Positions 1-5,446 of a stretch of 5,446 bases of DNA are shown one piece after another. The number at the start of each line of letters is the position of its first letter. Position 1 is the first letter of the stretch. The notes under the pieces are model-generated. The model was given only the letters and a program-made list of their open reading frames with translations, searched no databases and was not told the origin of the DNA. This stretch comes from Ahrensia sp. (lineage in GTDB: Bacteria > Pseudomonadota > Alphaproteobacteria > Rhizobiales > Rhizobiaceae). A program made the position numbers and the translations under genes. The stretch spans positions 1 through 5,446 of the forward strand of contig JAHEJF010000166.1 in assembly GCA_024639025.1 (NCBI GenBank), given 5' to 3'.

Positions 1-189
1 CATTGTGCCAGGACGGTTCTAATCGTCGGTGCTTGGCAATATAGCGGTGCAACCGAGGACAACGTCTGCAATTGGGGTGTGGTTCAGCTTTCATGCTGGC
101 TTGGTAGCGGTTTTCAGCCAAATTTTCGATTTAAAATCAGTGCAGGTTGTCGGAATGTGCAAAATGCAAGGCAATCAATACAAGATTTG

Positions 190-218
190 TTGCGTTTACG
201 TGCATGTCGCTGTATAGC
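190..218 (+). promoter_or_regulatory. Candidate sigma70-type promoter of rpoZ
   Basis: A -35-like TTGCGT (190-195) and a -10-like TATAGC (213-218) are separated by exactly 17 bases, close to the alphaproteobacterial housekeeping pattern. Transcription would start near 225, giving a leader of about 36 bases that includes the ribosome-binding site. A perfect 6-bp inverted repeat overlaps the -10. This is a match by eye only; the -10 is imperfect at its last positions and there is no experimental support. Confidence 0.35.
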
Positions 219-221
219 GAC
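206..221. repeat. Short inverted repeat over the rpoZ -10 element
   Basis: GTCGCT (206-211) and AGCGAC (216-221) are exact reverse complements separated by GTAT. The arms straddle the candidate -10 at 213-218, so this could be an operator. A 6-bp palindrome can also arise by chance, and no known regulator site was recognised. Confidence 0.3.
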
Positions 222-246
222 GCCAGTAATTCCCGTTCAAACGACG

Positions 247-254
247 AAGAGGAA
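247..254 (+). promoter_or_regulatory. Ribosome-binding site that fixes the rpoZ start
   Basis: AAGAGGAA at 247-254 has its GAGG core 8 bases before the ATG at 261. The reading frame is open further upstream to an ATG at 147, but the omega family begins with MARVTVxD, which is encoded exactly at 261. Spacing and homology agree, so the 38 upstream residues are not part of the protein. Confidence 0.75.
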
Positions 255-260
255 CGCTTT

Positions 261-635
261 ATGGCCCGCGTGACCGTCGAAGATTGCGTCGATAAAGTAA
301 ATAACCGTTTTGATCTTGTTCTGCTGGCTGCACACCGCGCACGCCAGGTTTCACAAGGTTCTGCGATCACCATTGATCGCGACAACGACAAAAACCCGGT
401 GGTGGCACTGCGCGAAATCGCAGATGAAACCCTTTCCCCGGGGGATCTGGAAGAAGATCTCATTCACTCGCTGCAAAAGCATGTTGAAGTTGATGAACCA
501 GAGGCTGAAATCGTTGATCAGCCGGTTGAGGAGGAGGAAGTCCCTGCTCAAATTACCTTCAATTCAATGACCGAAGAAGAGCTTTTGGCAGGCATTGAAG
601 GCCTTGTGCCGCCAGAGAAGTCCGACGACAACTGA
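261..635 (+). CDS. rpoZ: DNA-directed RNA polymerase subunit omega
   Basis: This 124-residue protein is the omega subunit, which binds beta-prime and aids assembly and stability of RNA polymerase. Residues 1-9 (MARVTVEDC), the [15 protein letters not shown] block (15-29) and [13 protein letters not shown] (42-54) are the family core, seen also in E. coli omega. The N-terminal Met-Ala-Arg (MAR) motif is intact; in E. coli the omega N-terminus together with beta-prime forms ppGpp site 1, so this polymerase may respond to ppGpp directly (inference). From about residue 72 the protein has an acidic, Glu-rich linker and a second block near 100-119 ([20 protein letters not shown]), making it longer than the 91-residue E. 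coli protein; long tails are usual in rhizobial omegas. The start is set by homology and by a GAGG core 8 bases upstream. An intrinsic terminator follows 53 bases after the stop. Confidence 0.96.
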   Translation: MARVTVEDCVDKVNNRFDLVLLAAHRARQVSQGSAITIDRDNDKNPVVALREIADETLSPGDLEEDLIHSLQKHVEVDEPEAEIVDQPVEEEEVPAQITFNSMTEEELLAGIEGLVPPEKSDDN

Positions 636-657
636 TCGGACGATTCAAATTATCGCT

Positions 658-686
658 TTTATGAGCACGCATTTGCTGCTTATATT
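658..686 (+). promoter_or_regulatory. Possible rsh promoter just before the terminator
   Basis: TATATT at 681-686 is a good -10 match (5 of 6 to TATAAT). At 17-base spacing the -35 position holds TTTATG (658-663), which is weak. The start point would be near 692-694, inside the left arm of the hairpin at 689-721. Such a transcript would carry the hairpin at its very 5' end, where it is unlikely to terminate a polymerase that has only just started. This would explain how rsh is expressed despite the terminator. It is an inference from one good hexamer. Confidence 0.25.
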
Positions 687-688
687 CA

Positions 689-721
689 ACGCGCGGTACC
701 AATAGGTGCCGCGTGTTTTTT
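689..721 (+). terminator. Intrinsic terminator after rpoZ
   Basis: ACGCGCGGTACC (689-700) pairs along all 12 positions with GGTGCCGCGTGT (705-716), counting two G-U pairs, around an AATA loop. Six T residues (716-721) follow, the first of them in the stem. The GC-rich stem, tetraloop and T-tract are the classic rho-independent form. It lies 53 bases after the rpoZ stop and ends 18 bases before the rsh start codon, so it separates the two genes or limits read-through into rsh. Confidence 0.85.
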
Positions 722-739
722 GTGGAGCGAAACCTTTAA

Positions 740-2992
740 ATGATGCGGCAATACGAGCTTGTCGAACGCGTGCAGCGTTACAAGCCAGAAGTAAACGAGG
801 CGCTGCTGAATAAGGCTTATGTGTACGCCATGAACAAGCATGGCGGGCAAACGCGCGCCTCTGGCGACCCCTATTTCTCTCATCCTCTGGAAGTTGCGGC
901 CATTTTGACCGACATGAACATGGATGAGAACACGATCGCTGTCGCCCTGCTGCACGACACCATTGAGGACACGTCGGCCACCCGGGTCGAAATAGAAAAG
1001 CTGTTTGGAGAGGATACCGCTCGCTTGGTTGACGGGCTGACCAAGCTCAAAAAACTGGACCTGATTTCCAAGAAAGCGGCGCAGGCCGAAAATCTGCGCA
1101 AGCTGTTGCTTGCCATTGCCGATGATGTGCGCGTGCTGCTGGTCAAGCTGGCCGATCGGCTGCACAACATGCGCACGCTGGATCATGTCAGCGAAGACAA
1201 GCGGTTCCGCATCGCCGAAGAGACCATGGAAATATACGCGCCGCTTGCCGGGCGGATGGGCATGCAGGATATGCGCGAAGAGCTTGAAGATCTGGCTTTT
1301 CGTTACATTAATCCCGAAGGCTACAACATCGTCAAACAGCGCTTGGTGCAACTGGCAGAGTTCAACAAGGACACATTGGCCGAGATCTCGACCACGCTGA
1401 CGACCCTGCTTGCCGACAATGGCATCCATGCAAGCGTGAAAAGCAGGCAGAAAAAGGCGTGGTCCGTTTTCCGTAAAATGGAATCCAAGGGGCTTTCCTT
1501 CGAACAGCTTTCAGACATTTTCGGTTTCCGGATTATTGTTGACGATGAGGATGATTGCTATCGCGCGCTGGGCATCGTTCATCGCAAATGGACCATGGTG
1601 CCGGGGCGTTTCAAGGACTACATATCGACGCCCAAATCAAACGACTACCGTTCCATTCACACCACGATCGTCGGCCCGTCCAAGCAGCGCGTGGAATTGC
1701 AAATTCGTTCGAAAAAGATGCACGAAATCGCTGAATACGGGGTGGCCACCCACGCCATTTACAAGGATATGCCGCTCACCATTGATGAGGAACCCAGCGA
1801 GAAAACCAATGGTAAGAGCGACAGTTACGCATTCAGAGATACCAATGCATACGCATGGTTACGCCATACTATTGAATCGCTTTCTGAAGGTGACAACCCC
1901 GAAGAGTTCCTCGAAAACACCAAGTTGGAGCTGTTCCACGACCAAGTGTTTTGTTTCACGCCAAAAGGCCGGCTGATTGCATTGCCACGTGGCGCGATCC
2001 CTGTCGACTTTGCCTATGCGGTGCATACCGATGTGGGCAATTCATGTGTCGGTGCAAAGATCAACGGTCGCATCATGCCGCTGGTCACCCAATTGCAAAA
2101 TGGCGACGAGGTGGAGGTCATCCGCTCGGCTGCAGCCGCACCACCAGCAGCCTGGGAGACCATCGTTGTAACTGGCAAGGCGCGTTCGGCAATCAGGCGG
2201 GCAACGCGGCTGGCTGTACGCAAACAATATGCCGGTCTTGGGAACCGCATCCTCGAACGTGCCTTCAGCCGTGCCGGCAAGCCGTTCTCCAAGGAGATTC
2301 TCAAGGACGGGCTTGAAGACCTTGCGTTTAAGGACGCTGATGATTTACTCGCGGCAGTCGGAAGGGGCGAGCTGTCATCGACCAATGTTCTAAAGGCAAT
2401 ACACAACGATTTCCGATCTGATAAAGATACCGCACCGCCACACCCTGAATTGATGGGTGAGGGGTGGTTCAACCTTTCCAATGCCACGGGAATGATGTTC
2501 AAGTTTCCTGAAAAGGCTGAGGGCGACGAAGTCCACAAGGATCAAACCTTGTCGATCCGTGGTGCATCGGGCGATTTACCGGTTCGGTTCTCGCCTGAAG
2601 GGGCTGTACCCGGCGACCGTATCATCGGCATTGCCACACCAGGCAAGGGTCTTACGATCTACCCCATCCAGTCTCCAGCGCTTGCTGCATACGACGATCA
2701 ACCGGAGCGCTGGATTGACGTTCGTTGGGATATCGACGCTGCCAATCGCACCAGGTTCAAGGTGCAGATTGTGGTAACGGCAATTAATGCGCCCGGATCG
2801 TTGGCAGAGATTGCGACACTGGTCGCCGACAATGATGTCAATATTCACACTCTGTCTATGGTGCGCACGGCGCCAGATTTCACCGAAATGGTGTTTGACT
2901 TGGAAGTTTGGGATATCAAACACCTCAACCGGCTGCTATCCCAATTGCGCGAAAGCGGCGCTGTGAGCACGGCCGAGCGCAGAAACGGATAA
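740..2992 (+). CDS. rsh: Bifunctional (p)ppGpp synthetase/hydrolase, RelA/SpoT family
   Basis: This 750-residue enzyme makes (p)ppGpp from ATP and GDP/GTP and also removes its 3'-pyrophosphate, controlling the stringent response. Domains in order: HD hydrolase (about 25-150) with H48, H72-D73, E76-D77, D139 and N143 intact; synthetase (about 230-345) with RFKD at 290-293, the RXKD form found in bifunctional enzymes rather than the EXDD form of RelA, then NDYRSIHTT (301-309) and the catalytic Glu of ELQIR (E319); TGS (about 403-463); a helical region (about 468-560); a degenerate zinc-finger-like region (about 613-648); and a C-terminal ACT domain (about 673-750). Both active sites look functional. 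The zinc-finger region keeps AVPGD (622-626) but lacks the usual Cys-Cys, His and Cys ligands. Two ATGs stand in tandem (740 and 743); GGAG at 724-727 lies 12 or 15 bases upstream, so the first fits better. A strong terminator ends 18 bases upstream; pyrE follows after 27 bases and may be co-transcribed. Confidence 0.97.
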   Translation: MMRQYELVERVQRYKPEVNEALLNKAYVYAMNKHGGQTRASGDPYFSHPLEVAAILTDMNMDENTIAVALLHDTIEDTSATRVEIEKLFGEDTARLVDGLTKLKKLDLISKKAAQAENLRKLLLAIADDVRVLLVKLADRLHNMRTLDHVSEDKRFRIAEETMEIYAPLAGRMGMQDMREELEDLAFRYINPEGYNIVKQRLVQLAEFNKDTLAEISTTLTTLLADNGIHASVKSRQKKAWSVFRKMESKGLSFEQLSDIFGFRIIVDDEDDCYRALGIVHRKWTMVPGRFKDYISTPKSNDYRSIHTTIVGPSKQRVELQIRSKKMHEIAEYGVATHAIYKDMPLTIDEEPSEKTNGKSDSYAFRDTNAYAWLRHTIESLSEGDNPEEFLENTKLELFHDQVFCFTPKGRLIALPRGAIPVDFAYAVHTDVGNSCVGAKINGRIMPLVTQLQNGDEVEVIRSAAAAPPAAWETIVVTGKARSAIRRATRLAVRKQYAGLGNRILERAFSRAGKPFSKEILKDGLEDLAFKDADDLLAAVGRGELSSTNVLKAIHNDFRSDKDTAPPHPELMGEGWFNLSNATGMMFKFPEKAEGDEVHKDQTLSIRGASGDLPVRFSPEGAVPGDRIIGIATPGKGLTIYPIQSPALAAYDDQPERWIDVRWDIDAANRTRFKVQIVVTAINAPGSLAEIATLVADNDVNIHTLSMVRTAPDFTEMVFDLEVWDIKHLNRLLSQLRESGAVSTAERRNG

Positions 2993-3019
2993 ACAGCCAA
3001 CTGGGTTATCAGGTGAGTT

Positions 3020-3598
3020 ATGAAGACAGAAGAAGTCATAGATGTGTTTAAAAGCGCAGGCGCAGTGCTTGAGGGTCACTTTATTCTGACCTCGGGTCTT
3101 CGCAGCCCGGTCTTTCTTCAAAAAGCGCGTGTTTTCATGCATGCCGACAAGACCGAGACGCTTTGCAAAGCCTTGGCCGAGCTGCTCAAGGCAAAAGGAT
3201 ATGGAGACGTCGATTACGTTGTCGGGCCGGCCATTGGAGGCCTCATACCGGCCTATGAAACATCCCGTCATATGGATGCCACGGCCATTTGGGTAGAGCG
3301 TCAGGATGGAAAATTCGCGTTGCGCCGGTTCGAGGTAAAACCGGGCGACCGCGTTGTCATTGTTGAAGATATTGTGTCCACCGGGTTGTCAATCCGGGAA
3401 ACCATCACCTGCATGCAGGAATTGGGTGTTGAAGTGGTGGCGGCGGCCTGCCTGGTTGATCGATCAGCAGGCAAGTCTGATGTCGGCGTACCGTTGGTCG
3501 CTCTGGCTGAGTACGAAGTGCCGGCCTATGAGCCTGACAAACTGCCGCCCGAATTGGCAGCCATACCAGCGATAAAACCCGGCAGTCGCAATATCTGA
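3020..3598 (+). CDS. pyrE: Orotate phosphoribosyltransferase
   Basis: This cytoplasmic enzyme joins orotate to PRPP to give OMP, the fifth step of pyrimidine synthesis. The 192-residue protein carries the orotate-side motif FILTSGLRSPVF (21-32), the conserved VVGPAIGGLIPAYE (67-80), a mobile-loop region with ERQDGKFALRR (93-103), and the PRPP-binding signature VVIVEDIVSTGLS (112-124) with the acidic pair E116-D117. The loop is of the short ER..G...LRR type rather than the Lys-rich E. coli type. Length and sequence fit the rhizobial form, including the ending PAIKPGSRNI. The start at 3020 follows AGGTGAG (3011-3017), a close but usable ribosome-binding site. It sits 27 bases after rsh with no terminator visible between them, so shared transcription is likely. 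The stop TGA is followed directly by an in-frame TAA. Confidence 0.97.
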   Translation: MKTEEVIDVFKSAGAVLEGHFILTSGLRSPVFLQKARVFMHADKTETLCKALAELLKAKGYGDVDYVVGPAIGGLIPAYETSRHMDATAIWVERQDGKFALRRFEVKPGDRVVIVEDIVSTGLSIRETITCMQELGVEVVAAACLVDRSAGKSDVGVPLVALAEYEVPAYEPDKLPPELAAIPAIKPGSRNI

Positions 3599-3691
3599 TA
3601 AACCGCAACGAACAATTGTGGTTGATGAGATTGGCCGCACGATCTATCTGAATGGATCAAGGGCGTTTCGCCTGCAATATGGACGAGCTAC

Positions 3692-4276
3692 ATGCTTTTC
3701 AAACGACGAAATAAGGACGAATTCTGGACGCGTCTCCGCGTCTGGCTTTGGCCACGGCGTAATCACGCCCGTTCGTCGCGCTATGTTTGGAAACGTGTGC
3801 TCAGAATTCGGGCAAAACCGCATGCAATTGCCCTGGGATTTGCTGCCGGTACATTTGCATCTTTTACCCCCTTTATGGGGTTTCATTTCATCTTGTCATT
3901 TGCCATTGCCTGGGCAGCACGCGCTTCCTTCATTGCAGCGGGCCTGGGCACAGCTGTCGGAAACCCCCTCACTTTTCCGCTGATTTGGGGCTCCACGCTC
4001 AGCCTGGGCCGCTTCATTCTGGGTCGGTCACCTGAGTCGGTTGGCAAGGCGGAAGGCTTCTTGGCCACACTCAAATTGTTCGGATTTCAAGCTGTTTGGG
4101 ACCCATACATATTGCCCATGATCGTAGGTGGCGTGCCGCTGGGATTGATCGCTGGTACATTATTCTATTTCCCGATCAGAACAGCCGCACGGGCTTTCCA
4201 GGCGCGTCGCTTGGCAAAGCGCGAAGCAAAAGAACAACATAATGGCACAATGGGCAGTCCGGAGACATCAACATGA
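3692..4276 (+). CDS. DUF2062 inner-membrane protein of unknown function
   Basis: A 194-residue protein with the DUF2062 pattern: [24 protein letters not shown] (42-65), then a second hydrophobic stretch containing the family [10 protein letters not shown] (91-100), then a third (about 138-162). I see about three membrane segments (roughly 46-72, 76-108 and 138-162), a very basic N-terminus ([18 protein letters not shown]) that should stay in the cytoplasm, and a charged C-terminal tail (170-194). There is no cleavable signal peptide and there are no catalytic motifs I recognise; the biochemical role is not known to me. The start at 3692 gives a family-typical N-terminus and has GGACGAG (3681-3687) ahead of it. 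The gap of 93 bases from pyrE shows no terminator. The last four bases overlap the acpS start (ATGA), which implies translational coupling and suggests, but does not prove, a link to lipid or envelope supply. Confidence 0.9.
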   Translation: MLFKRRNKDEFWTRLRVWLWPRRNHARSSRYVWKRVLRIRAKPHAIALGFAAGTFASFTPFMGFHFILSFAIAWAARASFIAAGLGTAVGNPLTFPLIWGSTLSLGRFILGRSPESVGKAEGFLATLKLFGFQAVWDPYILPMIVGGVPLGLIAGTLFYFPIRTAARAFQARRLAKREAKEQHNGTMGSPETST

Positions 4277-4683
4277 TTATTGGGCTTGGCAGCGATCTCA
4301 TCGACATTCGTCGCGTGGAAAAAACGCTCGATAAGTATGGCCAGAAGTTTGTCGAACGCATTTTCACACCGATTGAGCAGACAAAATCAGACAGGCGCCG
4401 CATGCGCGCGGCGTCCTATGCAAAGCGTTTTGCAGCGAAGGAAGCCATGTCCAAGGCATTGGGGACTGGCATATCGCGGGGTGTGTACTGGCGGGACATG
4501 GGTGTGGTGAACCTGCCAGGCGGCAAACCGACCATGGAACTGACCAACGGCGCACGTAAACATCTGTTGGCAATGATGCCGGACGGTCATGAACCGCTGG
4601 TGCATTTGACAATCACGGATGATGACCCGCTTGCGCAGGCATTTGTGATCATAGAAGCCCTGCCAAAAAACGACCGTAACTAG
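4273..4683 (+). CDS. acpS: Holo-[acyl-carrier-protein] synthase
   Basis: This enzyme moves the 4'-phosphopantetheine group from coenzyme A to a serine of acyl carrier protein, switching it on for fatty-acid synthesis. The 136-residue sequence is of group I phosphopantetheinyl transferases: [14 protein letters not shown] (1-14) carries the metal-binding D8, and [16 protein letters not shown] (51-66) carries the second metal ligand E57 and K61. The region [14 protein letters not shown] (77-90) and the strand [17 protein letters not shown] (110-126) complete the fold. Length is near the usual 120-140 residues. GGAG at 4261-4264 lies 8 bases before the ATG, inside the end of the DUF2062 gene, with which it overlaps by four bases. 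The gene ends with TAG; lepB begins 81 bases on, and no terminator was found in that gap. Confidence 0.96.
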   Translation: MIIGLGSDLIDIRRVEKTLDKYGQKFVERIFTPIEQTKSDRRRMRAASYAKRFAAKEAMSKALGTGISRGVYWRDMGVVNLPGGKPTMELTNGARKHLLAMMPDGHEPLVHLTITDDDPLAQAFVIIEALPKNDRN

Positions 4684-4717
4684 GGCCTACGCATTGCGGC
4701 AATAGGCGCGAACAGTT

Positions 4718-4746
4718 ATGACGCGCATCGAAACATCCTCTACTAT
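4718..4746 (+). promoter_or_regulatory. Weak candidate promoter before lepB
   Basis: ATGACG (4718-4723) and TACTAT (4741-4746) each match the -35 and -10 consensus at four of six positions and are 17 bases apart. A start near 4753 would leave a leader of only about 12 bases before the lepB ATG. lepB may equally be read through from acpS, since no terminator is visible in the 81-base gap. Confidence 0.2.
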
Positions 4747-4764
4747 CCCAACCGAATCAGGACG

Positions 4765-5446
4765 ATGGACTTGGCGAAAAACAAAGAGAAGACTTCCGGC
4801 GGATTAGGCGAAACAGTTTCGGTGATAATCCAGGCCCTTGTGCTGGCCGTGATCATCCGCAGTGTGCTGTTTCAACCATTTTCCATTCCGTCAGGATCAA
4901 TGCGCCCGACCTTGCTTGAAGGCGATTATCTGTTTGTGACAAAATGGGCCTATGGTTACTCGAGGCATTCTTTGCCCTTCAGCCCAAACATATTTGAAGG
5001 TCGCATCTGGGCATCGGATCCAAAGCGCGGTGATGTTGCCGTTTTCAAGTTTCCGCCGGATCCAAATCTTGATTACATCAAGCGGGTTGTTGGTCTACCC
5101 GGCGACACGATCCAGATGAAAAGTGGACAGTTGTTCATCAATGGCGAGGCGGTTGAACGCGAGAAAATTGGGCAAATCGATGATATTGATATCACCGAAG
5201 TCAACCGGCCGGTCGATGTTTATCGCGAAACTCTGCCAAACGGCGTGAGCTACACCACGCTGGATGTCACACCGGGAACGGTGGGCGATGACACCCGCGA
5301 ATTCGTCGTGCCCGATGACCACTTCTTTGCCATGGGTGATAACCGTGACAATTCTTCGGACAGCCGCTTTAATGTCGGATTTGTGCCAATGGAAAATCTT
5401 GTCGGTCGTGCCAACATTATTTTCTTCTCAATTGCAGGTGGCGCAT
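4765..5446 (+). CDS. lepB: Signal peptidase I, C-terminal end cut off by the window
   Basis: This membrane serine protease removes signal peptides from exported proteins on the outer face of the inner membrane. The 227 residues visible show one N-terminal membrane anchor (about 16-36), the box B motif IPSGSMRPTLLEGDY (41-55) with nucleophile S45, the general-base lysine K106 in YIKRVVGLPGD (104-114), and the Ser/Asp signature GDNRDNSSDSR (191-201). All catalytic parts are intact. The reading frame is still open at position 5446; related alphaproteobacterial enzymes are about 245-260 residues, so perhaps 20-30 residues are missing. The ATG at 4765 was chosen because no other in-frame ATG precedes the anchor, but AGGA (4759-4762) lies only 2 bases before it; a TTG at 4771 would have 8-base spacing and is a possible alternative start. 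The downstream neighbours in relatives are usually rnc and era. Confidence 0.95.
   Translation, partial: MDLAKNKEKTSGGLGETVSVIIQALVLAVIIRSVLFQPFSIPSGSMRPTLLEGDYLFVTKWAYGYSRHSLPFSPNIFEGRIWASDPKRGDVAVFKFPPDPNLDYIKRVVGLPGDTIQMKSGQLFINGEAVEREKIGQIDDIDITEVNRPVDVYRETLPNGVSYTTLDVTPGTVGDDTREFVVPDDHFFAMGDNRDNSSDSRFNVGFVPMENLVGRANIIFFSIAGGA

Larger units (their letters stand above)
1..260. other. Upstream region without a recognisable gene
   Basis: No convincing gene is seen here on either strand. One + frame stays open from the left edge to position 273, but its translation is rich in Cys and Trp, matches nothing I recognise and overlaps the rpoZ start, so I treat it as chance. Two other + frames close at 20-22 (TAA) and 42-44 (TAG); either could be the tail of a gene lying to the left, but the few residues left are not enough to tell. 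In related genomes a small NYN-domain gene often lies before rpoZ (family knowledge, not visible here). The right part contains the candidate rpoZ promoter, an inverted repeat and the ribosome-binding site. Confidence 0.6.

Noticed and set aside
97..127. TGGCT ... AGCCA hairpin followed by AATTTTC as a terminator of an upstream gene
   Set aside because: Five-bp stem with a 14-base loop and a short T-run; too weak to call.
147..260. Upstream extension of the rpoZ frame to an ATG at 147 (38 extra residues)
   Set aside because: The omega family starts at MARVTV, encoded at 261, with a well-spaced ribosome-binding site; the extra residues match nothing known.
1..273. Open + frame from the left edge to a stop at 271-273
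   Set aside because: Unlikely composition (many Cys and Trp), no recognised domain, and overlap with the rpoZ start.
686..1429. 247-residue open frame on the - strand opposite rsh
   Set aside because: It is a shadow of a strongly conserved gene and also covers the terminator; no domain or ribosome-binding site supports it.
2014..2538. 174-residue open frame on the - strand opposite rsh
   Set aside because: Shadow frame, Ser/Arg/Ala-rich with no recognised family, lying wholly within the Rsh TGS-to-helical coding region.
3622..3650. TTGATG - 17 bases - TATCTG as a promoter before the DUF2062 gene
   Set aside because: The -10 matches at only three of six positions, and read-through from pyrE explains expression well enough.
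3618..3983. 121-residue + frame overlapping the start of the DUF2062 gene
   Set aside because: The true frame at 3692 has clear DUF2062 motifs; this one has none and is only an overlap frame.
4685..4707. GCCTA ... TAGGC inverted repeat after acpS as a terminator
   Set aside because: Only five pairs plus a bulged inner part, and no T-tract follows.
4718..4807. 29-residue + open frame between acpS and lepB
   Set aside because: It overlaps the lepB start in another frame, has no clear ribosome-binding site and resembles nothing known.

Overview
This window is an ordinary, well-conserved chromosomal housekeeping segment from an alphaproteobacterium, most likely of the order Hyphomicrobiales (Rhizobiales). 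The assignment rests on the gene order rpoZ - rsh - pyrE - DUF2062 gene - acpS - lepB (the family knowledge is that rnc and era usually follow) and on the proteins themselves: a single 750-residue bifunctional RelA/SpoT homologue, an omega subunit with a long acidic tail, and a 192-residue PyrE, all of the size and style seen in Brucella and its relatives. The genus cannot be decided from what is here. All genes are on the + strand.

Layout: positions 1-260 hold no recognisable gene, but a candidate promoter (190-218) and a ribosome-binding site lead into rpoZ (261-635). A strong intrinsic terminator (689-721) follows, ending only 18 bases before the start of rsh (740-2992). After a 27-base gap comes pyrE (3020-3598), then 93 bases later a DUF2062 membrane protein (3692-4276), whose stop overlaps the start of acpS (4273-4683) by ATGA. 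After 81 bases lepB begins (4765) and runs off the right edge of the window, lacking only its C-terminal end.

How the genes fit together: RpoZ is the RNA polymerase subunit that helps form one of the ppGpp-binding sites, and Rsh makes and degrades ppGpp, so the left half pairs an alarmone enzyme with a possible target. PyrE makes OMP for pyrimidine synthesis, AcpS activates acyl carrier protein for fatty-acid synthesis, LepB releases exported proteins from their signal peptides, and the DUF2062 protein is an inner-membrane protein of unknown function. The common thread is growth and envelope supply.

I saw no mobile element, CRISPR array, tRNA or rRNA, and no sign of recent transfer or of an undescribed system. 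The points most worth a second look are the terminator placed directly before rsh, a possible rsh promoter whose start point would fall inside that hairpin, the loss of all zinc-ligand residues from the Rsh C-terminal region, and the tight coupling of the DUF2062 gene to acpS.
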